DNA from: Siphonodentalium dalli
Taxonomy: Eukaryota > Mollusca > Scaphopoda > Gadilida > Siphonodentaliidae
DNA length: 64,000 nt
Direction: 5' to 3'
NCBI GenBank assembly: GCA_032622095.1
Contig: CP136064.1
Coordinates: 277,351,614 to 277,415,613 of the forward strand
Positions 1 through 11,427 of the stretch are shown in pieces; within the stretch, counting starts at the first letter, position 1; every line of letters begins with the position of its first letter. The notes beneath the pieces are model-generated. The model was not told where the DNA came from and did not search any database. It saw only the letters and a program-made list of their open reading frames with translations. A program made the translations under genes and the position numbers.

Positions 1-667
1 CCCACCCCCACCGCCAAATTTTTTTCCGTTTTCGGCAGTTTTTTCCGACCATTTTTTTACACCTACCACCCCCCCTTTTAACACTAAAACAGAGATTTGC
101 GGGGGGAAATTCACTGTAAAAAGCTGTATATGAATTTCTGTGCATACTATTAATCATGGATGTTAACATGGACATGTAAATAGGAATGAGTCATTTTGAG
201 GTCATTCGGCCAAAAAAACATTGCTGGCAGTGGCCATCTTGGATTTCAAAATTTGCAACAAAATACAACACGATAACTGCCTGCAGTCAGTTTACCAGTT
301 AGAATTACATTATTTATCTCATTCAAAGTGGTTTTGAAGCCCAACTCATTGCCAAAACACTAAAAAAAACAAGCACGAATTTTTTTTTTTTGCGGAAAAA
401 ATTGCTTGTTGGTGGCTTTGACCACCCACCCACCCCGGCATACGTGCCGAAAATTTCCCCCCCCCCCCCTGGAAAAGTTGGCAATTTTTATGAAAAATTC
501 ATACTATTTTTGGCTGATGTAAGAGCAAAAAGACATCAGCAGCAAGAATAGCTACACCACGCATGAGAGATTCGTTGGACTGAAAGACCAGGCTGTTAAA
601 AATGCAATAAAATACTTTAAAGTGACTCCCAGGAATCAAAAAGGCAAAAAAGCTCATTTTCCCCTTT
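1..667. other. no gene seen; low-complexity AT-rich sequence
   Basis: No convincing open frame or splice-bounded exon is visible. The stretch holds poly-T/poly-A runs and a poly-C tract near 462-475. If the candidate GGT first exon at 1408 is real, this would be 5' flanking or 5' UTR sequence. Confidence 0.5.
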
Positions 668-1116
668 AGGTTACACAGGTGTAAATGTTTTCCATAGGCC
701 TCAGTGCTAACGTTTTAGCGTATATTATTGGCAATATAAACATTGGGTCATTTTCTTTAAATCTGAAAAATTGACACTTTGGGAAACTATTTGAACAAAA
801 AAATCAGGTACGACAGGCAGGGAATTCACCTTTAAATCTTGTGTTTTCCTAACTAGTGTCAGCACCGCATAAAAAAATACTGTCATATTTTAGACCACAA
901 CAAAAAATTCAAACTTCACAACAGAGGGTTAATTCCTGTGCCAATGGCTATTTTACCAGTGGGAAACCATAGGGAAGAGGTGTAATGATTTTTTTATGCA
1001 AAAAGCACACAAGGCTATTGACCAATCAGGGCCCTGTGTCTATTTTATTCTCTCCTATATATTCCTCCCGCATCCGCTAGAGGTCTCTCCGAACCTTATT
1101 TACACCAGTGTAACCT
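668..1116. repeat. foldback element with 19-bp terminal inverted repeats
   Basis: AGGTTACACaGGTGTAAAT at 668-686 is mirrored by its reverse complement at 1098-1116 with one mismatch. The 410 bp between them contains no coding frame. The inverted ends with a non-coding interior suggest a non-autonomous DNA transposon (MITE). I found no second copy in the window to confirm the boundaries. Confidence 0.5.
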
Positions 1117-1407
1117 ATACCCATCCAGAAAGCCATGTTCACCAGTTGACCAAACAACATGAATGACTCGCGTATCGTGTAACACTTTTTGTAGCCTTAT
1201 ATGTTTAGATTTCCTCTTATTTACAGACCAGCATGAGTATCAATTTAATGTGACAGAACGCGGTAAAGATAGGTGTGAATACGTTTAGGTTATCCAAACT
1301 GTCACATGCATCCGGGTAAATCTACCTGAAGTGCGTGTATGTTCCCTCATGCATAGACCATTTTAATACCCGTTGTGCTTGTGTGTTCTCTTCCGTTAAT
1401 AGCGAAT

Positions 1408-1439
1408 ATGACAAGCTACGAAATAGGCGAAGGCAAGAG
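1408..1439 (+). CDS. candidate first coding exon of the GGT gene
   Basis: ATG at 1408 opens ten codons (MTSYEIGEGK) plus two bases and ends at a consensus donor, AG|GTAAGT, at 1440. An in-frame TAG at 1354-1356 lies upstream, and position -3 is A. The phase-2 end fits the GGT exon at 44338, which needs two carried bases: AG+A gives Arg. The joined N-terminus would be short, polar and basic just before the hydrophobic anchor, as expected for a type II membrane protein. This is inference. The implied intron is 42.9 kb, one random exon in three would match the phase, and a rival candidate ends at 16039. Confidence 0.35.
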
Positions 1440-1950
1440 GTAAGTTTTAAGATAAAACTCTGATTTATTGATTGATTTACTGTCTATTTGTACAAATTTA
1501 CACACACAATAAACACGGTGAAATAGTTATGGAATAAACTTCAATTTCTGATGTAACTCCGCTTTTGAAAAAAACTGTGAAAAAAATTACAAACGATAGT
1601 GCACGGGTAGCAGTTGAACATATTACCCTTGATTTATTTGATCACGTTAAGGCATTGAATGAGGCAACAAATGATACTGAACTTCTCTCATCGCCATGAT
1701 TTTTTGGGGTATTTCTCTCAGTTCTCGATCACAATTTTCAAGCATCTCTGTCCTATATATAAGTACTACTTTCTTATAAATACATTTTGGCCAAATCGCA
1801 AAAACGATTTATAAAAAATTCCAATGTATGCATACTGTGTAATTATATGAGGAATGAAGATTTTTCCTTATATTTACATATCAGTAAATACCCCAATCAA
1901 AGTCGCGGACCAGGCTTTATTTATTTCAATCACATGTGATTACTATTAAG
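1440..1950. other. no gene seen
   Basis: AT-rich sequence with no exon-like segment. It follows the consensus donor at 1440 and would be the start of intron 1 if that exon is genuine. Confidence 0.4.
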
Positions 1951-2320
1951 TTAAAGGGGTACTGTACGCCAATTTCAATAAATTCCCGGTAATAACAACG
2001 ATATAATATCGATTCACAACAGACTTTCAAATAATGGGAATCTGATTACTTTATTCTACAAAGCAGAGACTATAGAAACCAACAACAACATTTGACTACA
2101 GTGTCAATTTAAGGCTGGATATGAATCCTGAATAGTGAATCCCGCGTACCGCCTGAAATTGGCATGCGAACAAGATTGGTGCCGTGAGGGGGGGGGGGGG
2201 GTTATGCCCAACCCATTGTTTGACCGAAGTCGGGTCAGGTCTTCTTATTTGAATTAACCTCAACTCATTGTCATCTGAACACCTTTACTTGCTCTTTTTA
2301 AAGGGAATAATTTTGAATCG

Positions 2321-2487
2321 TCATATCTAGCATCAATTACACATATCTAGCATCAATTACACATATTTAGCATCAATTACACAGATCTAGCATCAATTAC
2401 ACATATCTAGCATCAATTACACATATCTAGCATCAATTACACATATATATAGCATCAATTACACATATCTAGCATCAATTACACAGA
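2321..2487. repeat. 20-bp minisatellite, about 8 copies
   Basis: The unit ACATATCTAGCATCAATTAC repeats with single-base changes (TATTTAG, AGATCTAG, TATATATAG variants). It lies inside the foldback at 1951-3209. Confidence 0.9.
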
Positions 2488-2551
2488 TCTGGCGACACCA
2501 TGTTCCATGATAGACGGACACAAGCCCGAGTTTAGTGTGCCTGTCATTTGT

Positions 2552-2796
2552 AGAATGAAATCCCCAGAGGGTGAATTTAGTGACGCTATCCCCCATAGCG
2601 GGCTGGCATCACTAAATTAACCCGCTGGGGTCCTCATTCAGAATCAAAGTTTCTATAGAAAATTGATAATAAAGAAACTTTCCAGAGAAGATGAGGCCTA
2701 ATCAGAATGAGGTCTCAGAGGGTGAATTTGGTGATGCTAGCCCGCTATGCGGGATAGCATACTAAATTCACCCCTCTCTGTTGGGACCTCATTCTG
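2552..2796. repeat. double-hairpin element, family H (GAATGAGGTCCCCAGAGGG)
   Basis: Two hairpins at 2552-2643 and 2703-2796 each begin with AGAATGAgGTCcCAGAGGGT or a close variant and close with the inverted form. Between them lies AAAGAAACTTTCCAGAGAAG. Relatives are at 14703-15046 and 53014-53140, and a fragment at about 39730. The element therefore consists of two hairpins joined by a conserved spacer. It has no coding capacity and is presumably non-autonomous. Confidence 0.65.
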
Positions 2797-2861
2797 CAAA
2801 TGATAGGCAACACTGAACTCAGGCTTCAATGGGCGGATATCTGTGAAGATTGAGTCCCTAA

Positions 2862-2951
2862 ATTAGTCCACACATGACAGCATTCGTATAATTAGTCCAC
2901 ACATGACAGCATTCGTATAATTAGTCCCACACATGACAGCATTCGTATAAT
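2862..2951. repeat. 29-bp tandem repeat, 3 copies
   Basis: AATTAGTCCACACATGACAG followed by CATTCGTAT repeats three times, with one inserted C in the third copy. Confidence 0.85.
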
Positions 2952-3209
2952 GGCCTGGTGAAATTGCTTCAGAATGTGAACCATTGCGAAAAATCACGAT
3001 ATCTCAAAAATCTCATCTCGGATTTTCGGCGATTTTCATGCAAACAACATGGCGATTATGATGAAACTGAATTTATTACTTCTGTATGGAACGCCACTCC
3101 AGCCATAAATTCATGTTCATTATCATTACCATGTTGTTTTCATCGTTCGTTGAGCACAAAATGAGATGGTCCCATAAATGGCCGGATTTAGTGTGCAGTA
3201 CCCCTTTAA

Positions 3210-3825
3210 GAATTTCAGTTAATTACGAATAGCAATTAATTACGCTGTCCGTATTTACTTCGTATATTTTGTCCGAGAGTATGTTGACCTAACTTTAATC
3301 GCACGTTCCAGCACGAAATATGTTGTCCTGCGATATATCCCCATCGATATAGCTCCATTGATACGGCCAGATCACCCTTACTACAATTTCCTGAAAAAAC
3401 TCGCATCGCGTCAAACCCGAAATGTGTTGTCCTGCGATATGTCCCCGTCGCCCCATTTGTGTGCACGGCTATAGATCAGCGCAGCAGTAAACACGCATAG
3501 TAGAGGGCATAATGATGTAAATATATAAAAGTTCCTTGACACAATAATCTGAACATAATGACCTTGCATATAGTGTACGTGTACTCGCAAATATCATTTG
3601 ACTTTCGTTAGCGACTGAACCTATAACCAAACTCAAGCCAGATTGATGCAAGCTCAAACTGTGCAAATGACATCCAACATTTATCCCGGACTCGCTCTAT
3701 ACAATTAAAATGTCTAGAAAAACAAAACACTCGAATGCTGGAAAGAATGTCCACACAAAACCGGATTTATAATTGTATTCGGTAGTACGGAGTTATTTTG
3801 TTTTTCTTGTTGACACGAGGACCCT
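3210..3825. other. no gene seen; short diverged direct repeat
   Basis: CGAAATaTGTTGTCCTGCGA occurs at about 3315 and again at 3418, suggesting an old 100-bp duplication. The open frames here have no recognisable motifs. Confidence 0.4.
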
Positions 3826-4247
3826 AAGGGTACGTTCATACGCTGGCAAGTTTGCACGGTATGGTTTGCAGGCATTTTGTCGTAGAAAACGATATGGTGC
3901 CAGAATATGAACGAAAACAACCATATAAGACGCATCTGTACCACAGCTAACTGCGTGCGAAGTAAAATCTCTGTAGTTCCGCCAGTATAGCGATGCTACC
4001 GGGATTTGCATGTAAATATAGCATGAAATTATCTCGCAAGAATAATTCATACAGATATTTGAAGGCAAATTACAGTAGCACCGTTACAATTGGAACTACA
4101 TAAATTTTACTTCTCATGTCGTTAGAGTGGGTAAAGATGGACGTTATGTGCATGTTTCCGTTCATATTCTGGCACCGTGTAGTTTTCTATGACGAAATTC
4201 CCGCAAAACATACCGTGCAAACTTGCCAGCGTATGAACGTACCCTAA
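3826..4247. repeat. foldback element with ~90-bp inverted ends
   Basis: AGGGTACGTTCATACGCTGG at the left is matched in reverse at the right end (4152-4247). Complementarity continues for about 90 bp, to ATATGAACG, with scattered mismatches. The interior is non-coding. The right end abuts a LINE C-terminal remnant and then the large minisatellite. Confidence 0.7.
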
Positions 4248-4261
4248 ACGTGTTTCTTGTC

Positions 4262-4388
4262 AAAAGGCTAACATGGATAGCTGGATATTTCTATAACGAC
4301 CCGACCATATCAAAGTTGATTAAGTTATTCAATTCACACGACGAAGAAACGCTCAATAGCCTCGCGATATTTATTAAGAAAGCGACGG
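4262..4388 (+). pseudogene. LINE (non-LTR) ORF2 extreme C-terminal remnant
   Basis: The frame reads YFYNDPTISKLIKLFNS, then LNSLAIFIKKA. The same tail layout (LLNS..., then LNNLAIFIK) ends the reverse transcriptase remnant at 21754-22338, and such tails are typical of invertebrate non-LTR retrotransposon polymerases. Only about 40 residues remain. No stop codon follows: the frame runs straight into the 30-bp array, so the element's 3' end was replaced by, or gave rise to, the array. Not a functional gene. Confidence 0.6.
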
Positions 4389-7300
4389 TGATAATACTGT
4401 TTTTCGTGTACTTGGTGGTGATATTATTGTTTTTCGTGTACTTGGTCGTGATATTATTGTTGTTCGTGTACTTGGTGGTGATATTACTGTTTTTCGTGTA
4501 CTTGGTGGTGATATTATTGTTGTTCGTGTACTTGGTCGTGATATTACTGTTTTTCGTGTACTTGGTCGTGATATTACTGTTTTTCGTGTACTTGGTCGTG
4601 ATATTACTGTTTATCGTGTACTTGGTGGTGATATTACTGTTTTTCGCGTACTTGGTCGTGATATTACTGTTGTTCGTGTACTTGGTCGTGATATTACTGT
4701 TTATCGTGTACTTGGTGGTGATATTACTGTTTATCGTGTACTTGGTCGTGATATTACTGTTGTTCGTGTACTTGGTCGTGATATTACTGTTTATCGTGTA
4801 CTTGGTGGTGATATTACTGTTGTTCGTGTACTTGGTGGTGTTATTACTGTTTTTCGTGTACTTGGTGGTGATATTACTGTTTTTCGTGTACTTGGTGGTG
4901 ATATTACTGTTTCTCGTGTACTTGGTCGTGATATTATTGTTTTTCGTGTACTTGGTCGTGATATTATTGTTGTTAGTGTACTTGGTCGTGATATTATTGT
5001 TGTTCGTGTACTTGGTCGTGATATTACTGTTTTTCGTGTACTTGCTGGTGATATTACTGTTTTTCGCGTACTTGGTGGTGATATTACTGTTGTTCGTGTA
5101 CTTGGTCGTGATATTACTGTTTTTCGTGTACTTGGTGGTGAAATTACTGTTGTTCGTGTACTTGGTGGTGATATTACTGTTTTTCGTGTACTTGGTCGTG
5201 ATATTACTGTTTTTCGTGTACTTGGTGGTGATATTACTGATTTTCGTGTACTTGGTCGTGATATTACTGTTGTTCGTGTACTTGGTCGTGATATTACTGT
5301 TTATCGTGTACTTGGTGGTGATATTACTGTTGTTCGTGTACTTGGTGGTGATATTACTGTTTTTCGTGTACTTGGTCGTGATATTACTGTTTTTCGTGTA
5401 CTTGGTGGTGATATTACTGTTTTTAGTGTACTTGGTCGTGATATTACTGTTGTTCGTGTACTTGGTCGTGATATTATTGTTTTTCGTGTACTTGGTCGTG
5501 ATAATATTGTTTTTCGTGTACTTGGTGGTGATATTATTGTTTTTCGTGTACTTGGTCGTCATATTATTGTTTTTCGTGTACTTGGTCGTGATATTACTGT
5601 TTTTCGTGTACTTGGTGGTGATATTACTGATTTTCGTGTACTTGGTGGTGATATTACTGTTTTTCGTGTACTTGGTCGTGATATTACTGTTTTTCGTGTA
5701 CTTGGTGGTGATATTACTGTTTTTCGTGTACTTGGTGGTGATATTACTGTTTTTCGTGTACTTGGTCGTGATATTACTGTTTTTCGTGTACTTGGTGGTG
5801 ATATTATTGTTGTTCGTGTACTTGGTCGTGATATTACTGTTTTTCGTGTACTTGGTGGTGATATTATTGTTGTTCGTGTACTTGGTCGTGATATTACTGT
5901 TTTTCGTGTACTTGGTGGTGATATTATTGTTGTTCGTGTACTTGGTCGTGATATTACTGTTTTTCGTGTACTTGGTGGTGATATTACTGTTTTTCGTGTA
6001 CTTGGTCGTGATATTACTGTTTTTCGTGTACTTGGTGGTGATATTATTGTTGTCCGTGTACTTGGTCGTGATATTACTGTTTTTCGTGTACTTGGTGGTG
6101 ATATTATTGTTTTTCGTGTACTTGGTGGTGATATTACTGTTTTTCGTGAACTTGGTCGTGATATTACTGTTTTTCGTGTACTTGGTGGTGATATTACTGT
6201 TTTTCGTGTACTTGGTGGTGATATTACTGTTTTTCGTGTACTTGGTGGTGATATTACTGTTTTTCGTGTACTTGGTCGTGATATTATTGTTTTTCGTGTA
6301 CTTGGTGGTGATATTACTGTTTTTCGTGTACTTGGTCGTGATATTACTGATTTTCGTGTACTTGGTGGTGATATTATTGTTGTTCGTGTACTTGGTCGTG
6401 ATATTACTGTTTTTCGTGTACCTGGTGGTGATATTATTGTTTTTCGTGTACTTGGTGGTGATATTACTGTTTTTCGTGTACTTGGTGGTGATATTATTGT
6501 TTTTCGTGTACTTGGTGGTGATATTATTGTTGTTCGTGTACTTGGTCGTGATATTATTGTTTTTCGTGTACTTGGTCGTGATATTACTGTTTTTCGTGTA
6601 TTTGGTGGATATTTTACTGTTTTTCGTGTACTTGGTCGTGATATTACTGTTTTTCGTGAACTTGGTCGTGATATTACTGTTTTTCGTGTACTTGGTGGTG
6701 ATATTACTGTTTTTCGTGTACTTGGTCGTGATATTACTGTTTTTCGTGTACTTGGTCGTGATATTACTGTTTTTCGTGTACTTGGTCGTGATATTACTGT
6801 TGTTCGTGTACTTGGTCGTGATATTATTGTTTTTCGTGTACTTGGTCGTGATATTACTGTTTTTCGTGTACTTGGTCGTGATATTACTGTTTTTCGTGTA
6901 CTTGGTCGTGATATTACTGTTGTTCGTGTACTTGGTGGTGATATTACTGTTTTTTCGTGTACTTGGTGGTGATATTACTGTTTCTCGTGTACTTGGTCGT
7001 GATATTACTGTTTATCGTGTACTTGGTGGTGATATTACTGTTTTTCGCGTACTTGGTCGTGATATTACTGTTGTTCGTGTACTTGGTCGTGATATTACTG
7101 TTTATCGTGTACTTGGTGGTGATATTACTGTTTATCGTGTACTTGGTCGTGATATTACTGTTGTTCGTGTACTTGGTCGTGATATTACTGTTTATCGTGT
7201 ACTTGGTGGTGATATTACTGTTGTTCGTGTACTTGGTGGTGTTATTACTGTTTTTCGTGTACTTGGTGGTGATATTACTGTTTTTCGTGTACTTGGTGGT

Positions 7301-9955
7301 GATATTACTGTTTCTCGTGTACTTGGTCGTGATATTATTGTTTTTCGTGTACTTGGTCGTGATATTATTGTTGTTAGTGTACTTGGTCGTGATATTATTG
7401 TTGTTCGTGTACTTGGTCGTGATATTACTGTTTTTCGTGTACTTGCTGGTGATATTACTGTTTTTCGCGTACTTGGTGGTGATATTTACTGTTGTTCGTG
7501 TACTTGGTCGTGATATTACTGTTTTTCGTGTACTTGGTGGTGAAATTACTGTTGTTCGTGTACTTGGTGGTGATCTTACTGTTTTTCGTGTACTTGGTCG
7601 TGATATTACTGTTTTTCGTGTACTTGGTGGTGATATTACTGATTTTCGTGTACTTGGTCGTGATATTACTGTTGTTCGTGTACTTGGTCGTGATATTACT
7701 GTTTATCGTGTACTTGGTGGTGATATTACTGTTGTTCGTGTACTTGGTGGTGATATTACTGTTTTTCGTGTACTTGGTCGTGATATTACTGTTTTTCGTG
7801 TACTTGGTGGTGATATTACTGTTTTTAGTGTACTTGGTCGTGATATTACTGTTGTTCGTGTACTTGGTCGTGATATTATTGTTTTTCGTGTACTTGGTCG
7901 TGATAATATTGTTTTTCGTGTACTTGGTGGTGATATTATTGTTGTTCGTGTACTTGGTCGTGATATTACTGTTTTTCGTGTACTTGGTGGTGATATTACT
8001 GTTTTTCGTGTACTTGGTCGTGATATTACTGTTTTTCGTGTACTTGGTGGTGATATTATTGTTGTTCGTGTACTTGGTCGTGATATTACTGTTTTTCGTG
8101 TACTTGGTGGTGATATTATTGTTTTTCGTGTACTTGGTGGTGATATTACTGTTTTTCGTGAACTTGGTCGTGATATTACTGTTTTTCGTGTACTTGGTGG
8201 TGATATTACTGTTTTTCGTGTACTTGGTGGTGATATTACTGTTTTTCGTGTACTTGGTGGTGATATTACTGTTTTTCGTGTACTTGGTCGTGATATTATT
8301 GTTTTTCGTGTACTTGGTGGTGATATTACTGTTTTTCGTGTACTTGGTCGTGATATTACTGATTTTCGTGTACTTGGTGGTGATATTATTGTTGTTCGTG
8401 TACTTGGTCGTGATATTACTGTTTTTCGTGTACCTGGTGGTGATATTATTGTTTTTCGTGTACTTGGTGGTGATATTACTGTTTTTCGTGTACTTGGTGG
8501 TGATATTATTGTTTTTCGTGTACTTGGTGGTGATATTATTGTTGTTCGTGTACTTGGTCGTGATATTATTGTTTTTCGTGTACTTGGTCGTGATATTACT
8601 GTTTTTCGTGTATTTGGTGGATATTTTACTGTTTTTCGTGTACTTGGTCGTGATATTACTGTTTTTCGTGAAATTGGTCGTGATATTACTGTTTTTCGTG
8701 TACTTGGTGGTGATATTACTGTTTTTCGTGTACTTGGTCGTGATATTACTGTTTTTCGTGTACTTGGTCGTGATATTACTGTTTTTCGTGTACTTGGTCG
8801 TGATATTACTGTTGTTCGTGTACTTGGTCGTGATATTATTGTTTTTCGTGTACTTGGTCGTGATATTACTGTTTTTCGTGTACTTGGTCGTGATATTACT
8901 GTTTTTCGTGTACTTGGTCGTGATATTACTGTTGTTCGTGTACTTGGTCGTGATATTACTGTTTTTCGTGTACTTGGTCGTGATATTACTGTTGTTCGTG
9001 TACTTGGTCGTGATATTACTGTTTTTCGTGTACTTGGTCGTGATATTATTGTTTTTCGTGTACTTGGTGGTGATATTACTGTTTTTCGTGTACTTGGTGG
9101 TGATATTGTTGTTTTTCGTGTACTTGATGGTGATATTATTATTGTTCGTGTACTTGGTCGTGATATTATTGTTTTTCGTGTACTTGGTCGTGATATTACT
9201 GTTTTTCGTGTATTTGGTGGATATTTTACTGTTGTTCGTGTACTTGGTGGTGATATTACTGTTTCTCGTGTACTTGGTGGTGATATTACTGTTTCTCGTG
9301 TACTTGATCGTGATATTACTGTTTCTCGTGTACTTGGTCGTGATATTACTGTTTTTCGTGTACTTGGTCGTGATATTACTGTTTTTCGTGTACTTGGTCG
9401 TGATATTACTGTTTTTCGTGTACTTGGTCGTGATATTACTGTTTTTCGTGTACTTGGTCGTGATATTACTGTTTTTCGTGTACTTGGTGGTGATATTACT
9501 GTTGTTCGTGTACTTGGTGGTGATATTACTGTTTTTCGTGTACTTGGTCGTGATATTACTGTTTTTCGTGTACTTGGTCGTGATATTACTGTTTTTCGTG
9601 TACTTGGTCGTGATATTACTGTTTTTCGTGTACTTGGTCGTGATATTACTGTTTTTCGTGTACTTGGTCGTGATATTACTGTTTTTCGTGTACTTGGTCG
9701 TGATATTACTGTTTTTCGTGTACTTTGTGGTGATATTATTGTTTTTCGTGTACTTGGTCGTGATATTACTGTTGTTCGTGTACTTGGTGGTGATATTACT
9801 GTTTTTCGTGTACTTGGTCGTGATATTATTGTTTTTCGTGTACTTGGTGGTGATATTATTGTTTTTCGTGTACTTGGTGGTGATATTACTGTTTTTCGTG
9901 TACTTGGTCGTGATATTACTGTTGTTCGTGTACTTGGTGGTGATATTATTATTTC
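4383..9955. repeat. giant 30-bp minisatellite, about 185 units
   Basis: The unit is ATATTACTGTTTTTCGTGTA + CTTGGTCGTG, with G/C at the GGT[C/G]GTG site and variants TTGTTCG, TTATCG and TTCTCG. Because 30 is a multiple of three and the unit lacks stops in several frames, it reads as (VYLVVILLFF)n, as (RVLGRDITVF)n in another plus frame, and as (KNSNITTKYT)n on the minus strand. Variant order is duplicated on a large scale: blocks near 4640-5530 recur at +2401/2402, and later ones at +2011. One-base insertions near 6951 and 7483 shift frame. It has no promoter, start context or conserved protein and is treated as non-coding satellite DNA. Confidence 0.95.
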
Positions 9956-10595
9956 GCATCACCCCACTGCGAAGATTGGGAGTCGCTTTAACCGAATGAC
10001 GTCACGGATACAACTGGAAATCTGTATCAGTTCAATGCTAACCTGCTGGTATATTTAACTTCAATTTAACAACAGTTTCATAAGAATTATGTTGCTTTGT
10101 TGAGCAATACCGATCATATATTTGATTTGGTATGCAAATATCAGTATATTATTGTAGAATAAATATACCGCGCGGATATACCTAATCACATCGTTGAATG
10201 TTACATGCTATACACCTTTCTATTGACATGGTTACCTGTATAGTGGGGTGGAATATAAGATTATATCTAATCACATTGTTATATGTTACACGCTGTACAC
10301 CTTTCTATTGATATGGTTACCGGGGTCATAGTACGTAATACACTTAATGAAGCATGCCAATTCGAGATAAGCGTATGTTGATGCCAGGTATAGTTTATTG
10401 TCAGGTAATCAAGAGATACGTATATATTGCGTTCATCATTCCATCATAAATATGTACATAATTATAATTCCAATGCATTCTATTCGGGAAACGCATTCGG
10501 GATATCACCCCAGATTAAGCGGTCCTGCTAATTTGCTATGATGCGGGTTGGTCTCGTTCAATTGATATGATGATGGTGTGGCAAAATAATCCTGT
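9956..10595. other. no gene; ~62-bp direct duplication inside
   Basis: ATATACCTAATCACATcGTT...CTATTGAcATGGTTACC at about 10177-10238 is repeated with changes at about 10261-10322. The end of the stretch (from about 10500) resembles the GGTCCTGCTAA..GCTATGATG repeats near 31565 and the inverted copies near 32700. Confidence 0.6.
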
Positions 10596-11427
10596 TAAAG
10601 ATGCATAATCCGAATTAACCCTTTACCCAACAAACCGGCCAAAACCGGCCAAATAAAGCTTCAACAGCCTAAAATATCTTCGGTCTGTCTCAATAGAACC
10701 ACACAAATATGGGTATCATTGGAACCGGCTCTTTGACCACATTGTGATAGTTACAGTTATGCCCTGTGCCAATGCATTCTCTTATATATGCGAGTCGACC
10801 ATAGGTCGCCTCGCATATATAAGAGAATGCATTGGCCTAAAAAAAATCTGTTTTAACACTTTTTACCATTTTTTCTTACATTCTTTAACAATTTTATAAT
10901 TTTTAATGTGTTAAGCCAATTCATTCTCTTATATATGCGAGGCGACCTATGGTCGACTCGCATATATAAGAGAATGCATTGGCACAGGGCCCTTCTGTTG
11001 GGTAAAGGGTTAATGCTCGCAAATTTCCTTGGCTTCGGGGTCAAAAATATATGATTCGTGTCGAGGGACCCACCCATCGAAGTTCAGAGTAATCAGATAT
11101 CGATTTTTTTAAATCTATTATTATTCACCACCGATAATTTTTTTAGTGGCCCAGTACACGGTCGGCGAGAAGACGGTCTCGGACCAAATTGCATATGAAG
11201 ATGGATAACTCAAAAATCAAGTGGGTTTTTTTTTTGTGTCAGGTATTTGACAAACCGGAAAAACTTCGTTGAACAAAATATTGATAAATAACAGGTTTTG
11301 GGCAATTTTATACTATAATTGACTGGTTAGCATTATTTTTGATAACTGGAGCAGCATTAAAGAAAAACGTTGTTGTTGTTGAAATCTCATGATATGGGGA
11401 TCATCGAATCGGTTTGAGTACCTTTAA
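10596..11427. repeat. family B inverted-repeat element, split by a family A insertion
   Basis: The family B start (AAAGATGCATAATCCGA) is followed after the inserted element by CTTTGGCTTCGGGGT-like sequence, TTCGxGTCGAGG, a GATGGATAACTCAAAAATCA motif and the end GAGTACCTTT. Family B copies elsewhere (13291-13580, 32142-32585 and others) are uninterrupted at this point. The family B element is therefore older than its passenger. Confidence 0.7.
10615..11013. mobile_element. family A double-hairpin MITE, copy 1
   Basis: The ends are TTAACCCTTTACCCAAC and GTTGGGTAAAGGGTTAA. Two 69-bp hairpins (10768-10836 and 10915-10983) are reverse complements of each other. Each contains CCAATGCATTCTCTTATATA and an ATGCGAG stem closing on GGTCG. 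A TTA or TTAA target duplication is likely, as in PIF/Harbinger-like MITEs, although the superfamily is inferred only. No transposase is present. Closely similar copies lie at 30638, 61409 and 63320. Confidence 0.85.

Larger units (their letters stand above)
1951..3209. repeat. composite foldback with TTAAAGGGGTACTG ends
   Basis: The segment starts TTAAAGGGGTACTGTAC and ends with the inverted form GCAGTACCCCTTTAA. A related left-end sequence recurs at about 51645-51755, next to TTTAAA. The interior is a nest of other repeats (20-bp array, double hairpin, 29-bp array), so a small inverted-repeat element has probably been enlarged by later insertions and expansions. The open frame at 2958-3164 has no coding features and is not called. 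Confidence 0.5.

Noticed and set aside
4223-7513. 1096-codon plus-strand open frame
   Set aside because: It is a foldback end, a LINE tail and then 30-bp repeats. Equivalent frames are open on the other strand and in another plus frame, and single-base insertions merely swap frames.
7455-9962. 835-codon minus-strand frame (KNSNITTKYT)n
   Set aside because: Shadow of the same array. The unit length is a multiple of three with no stop in the unit.
10615-10640. TTAACCC runs as telomere-like repeats
   Set aside because: Single occurrences at transposon ends, not tandem TTAGGG arrays.
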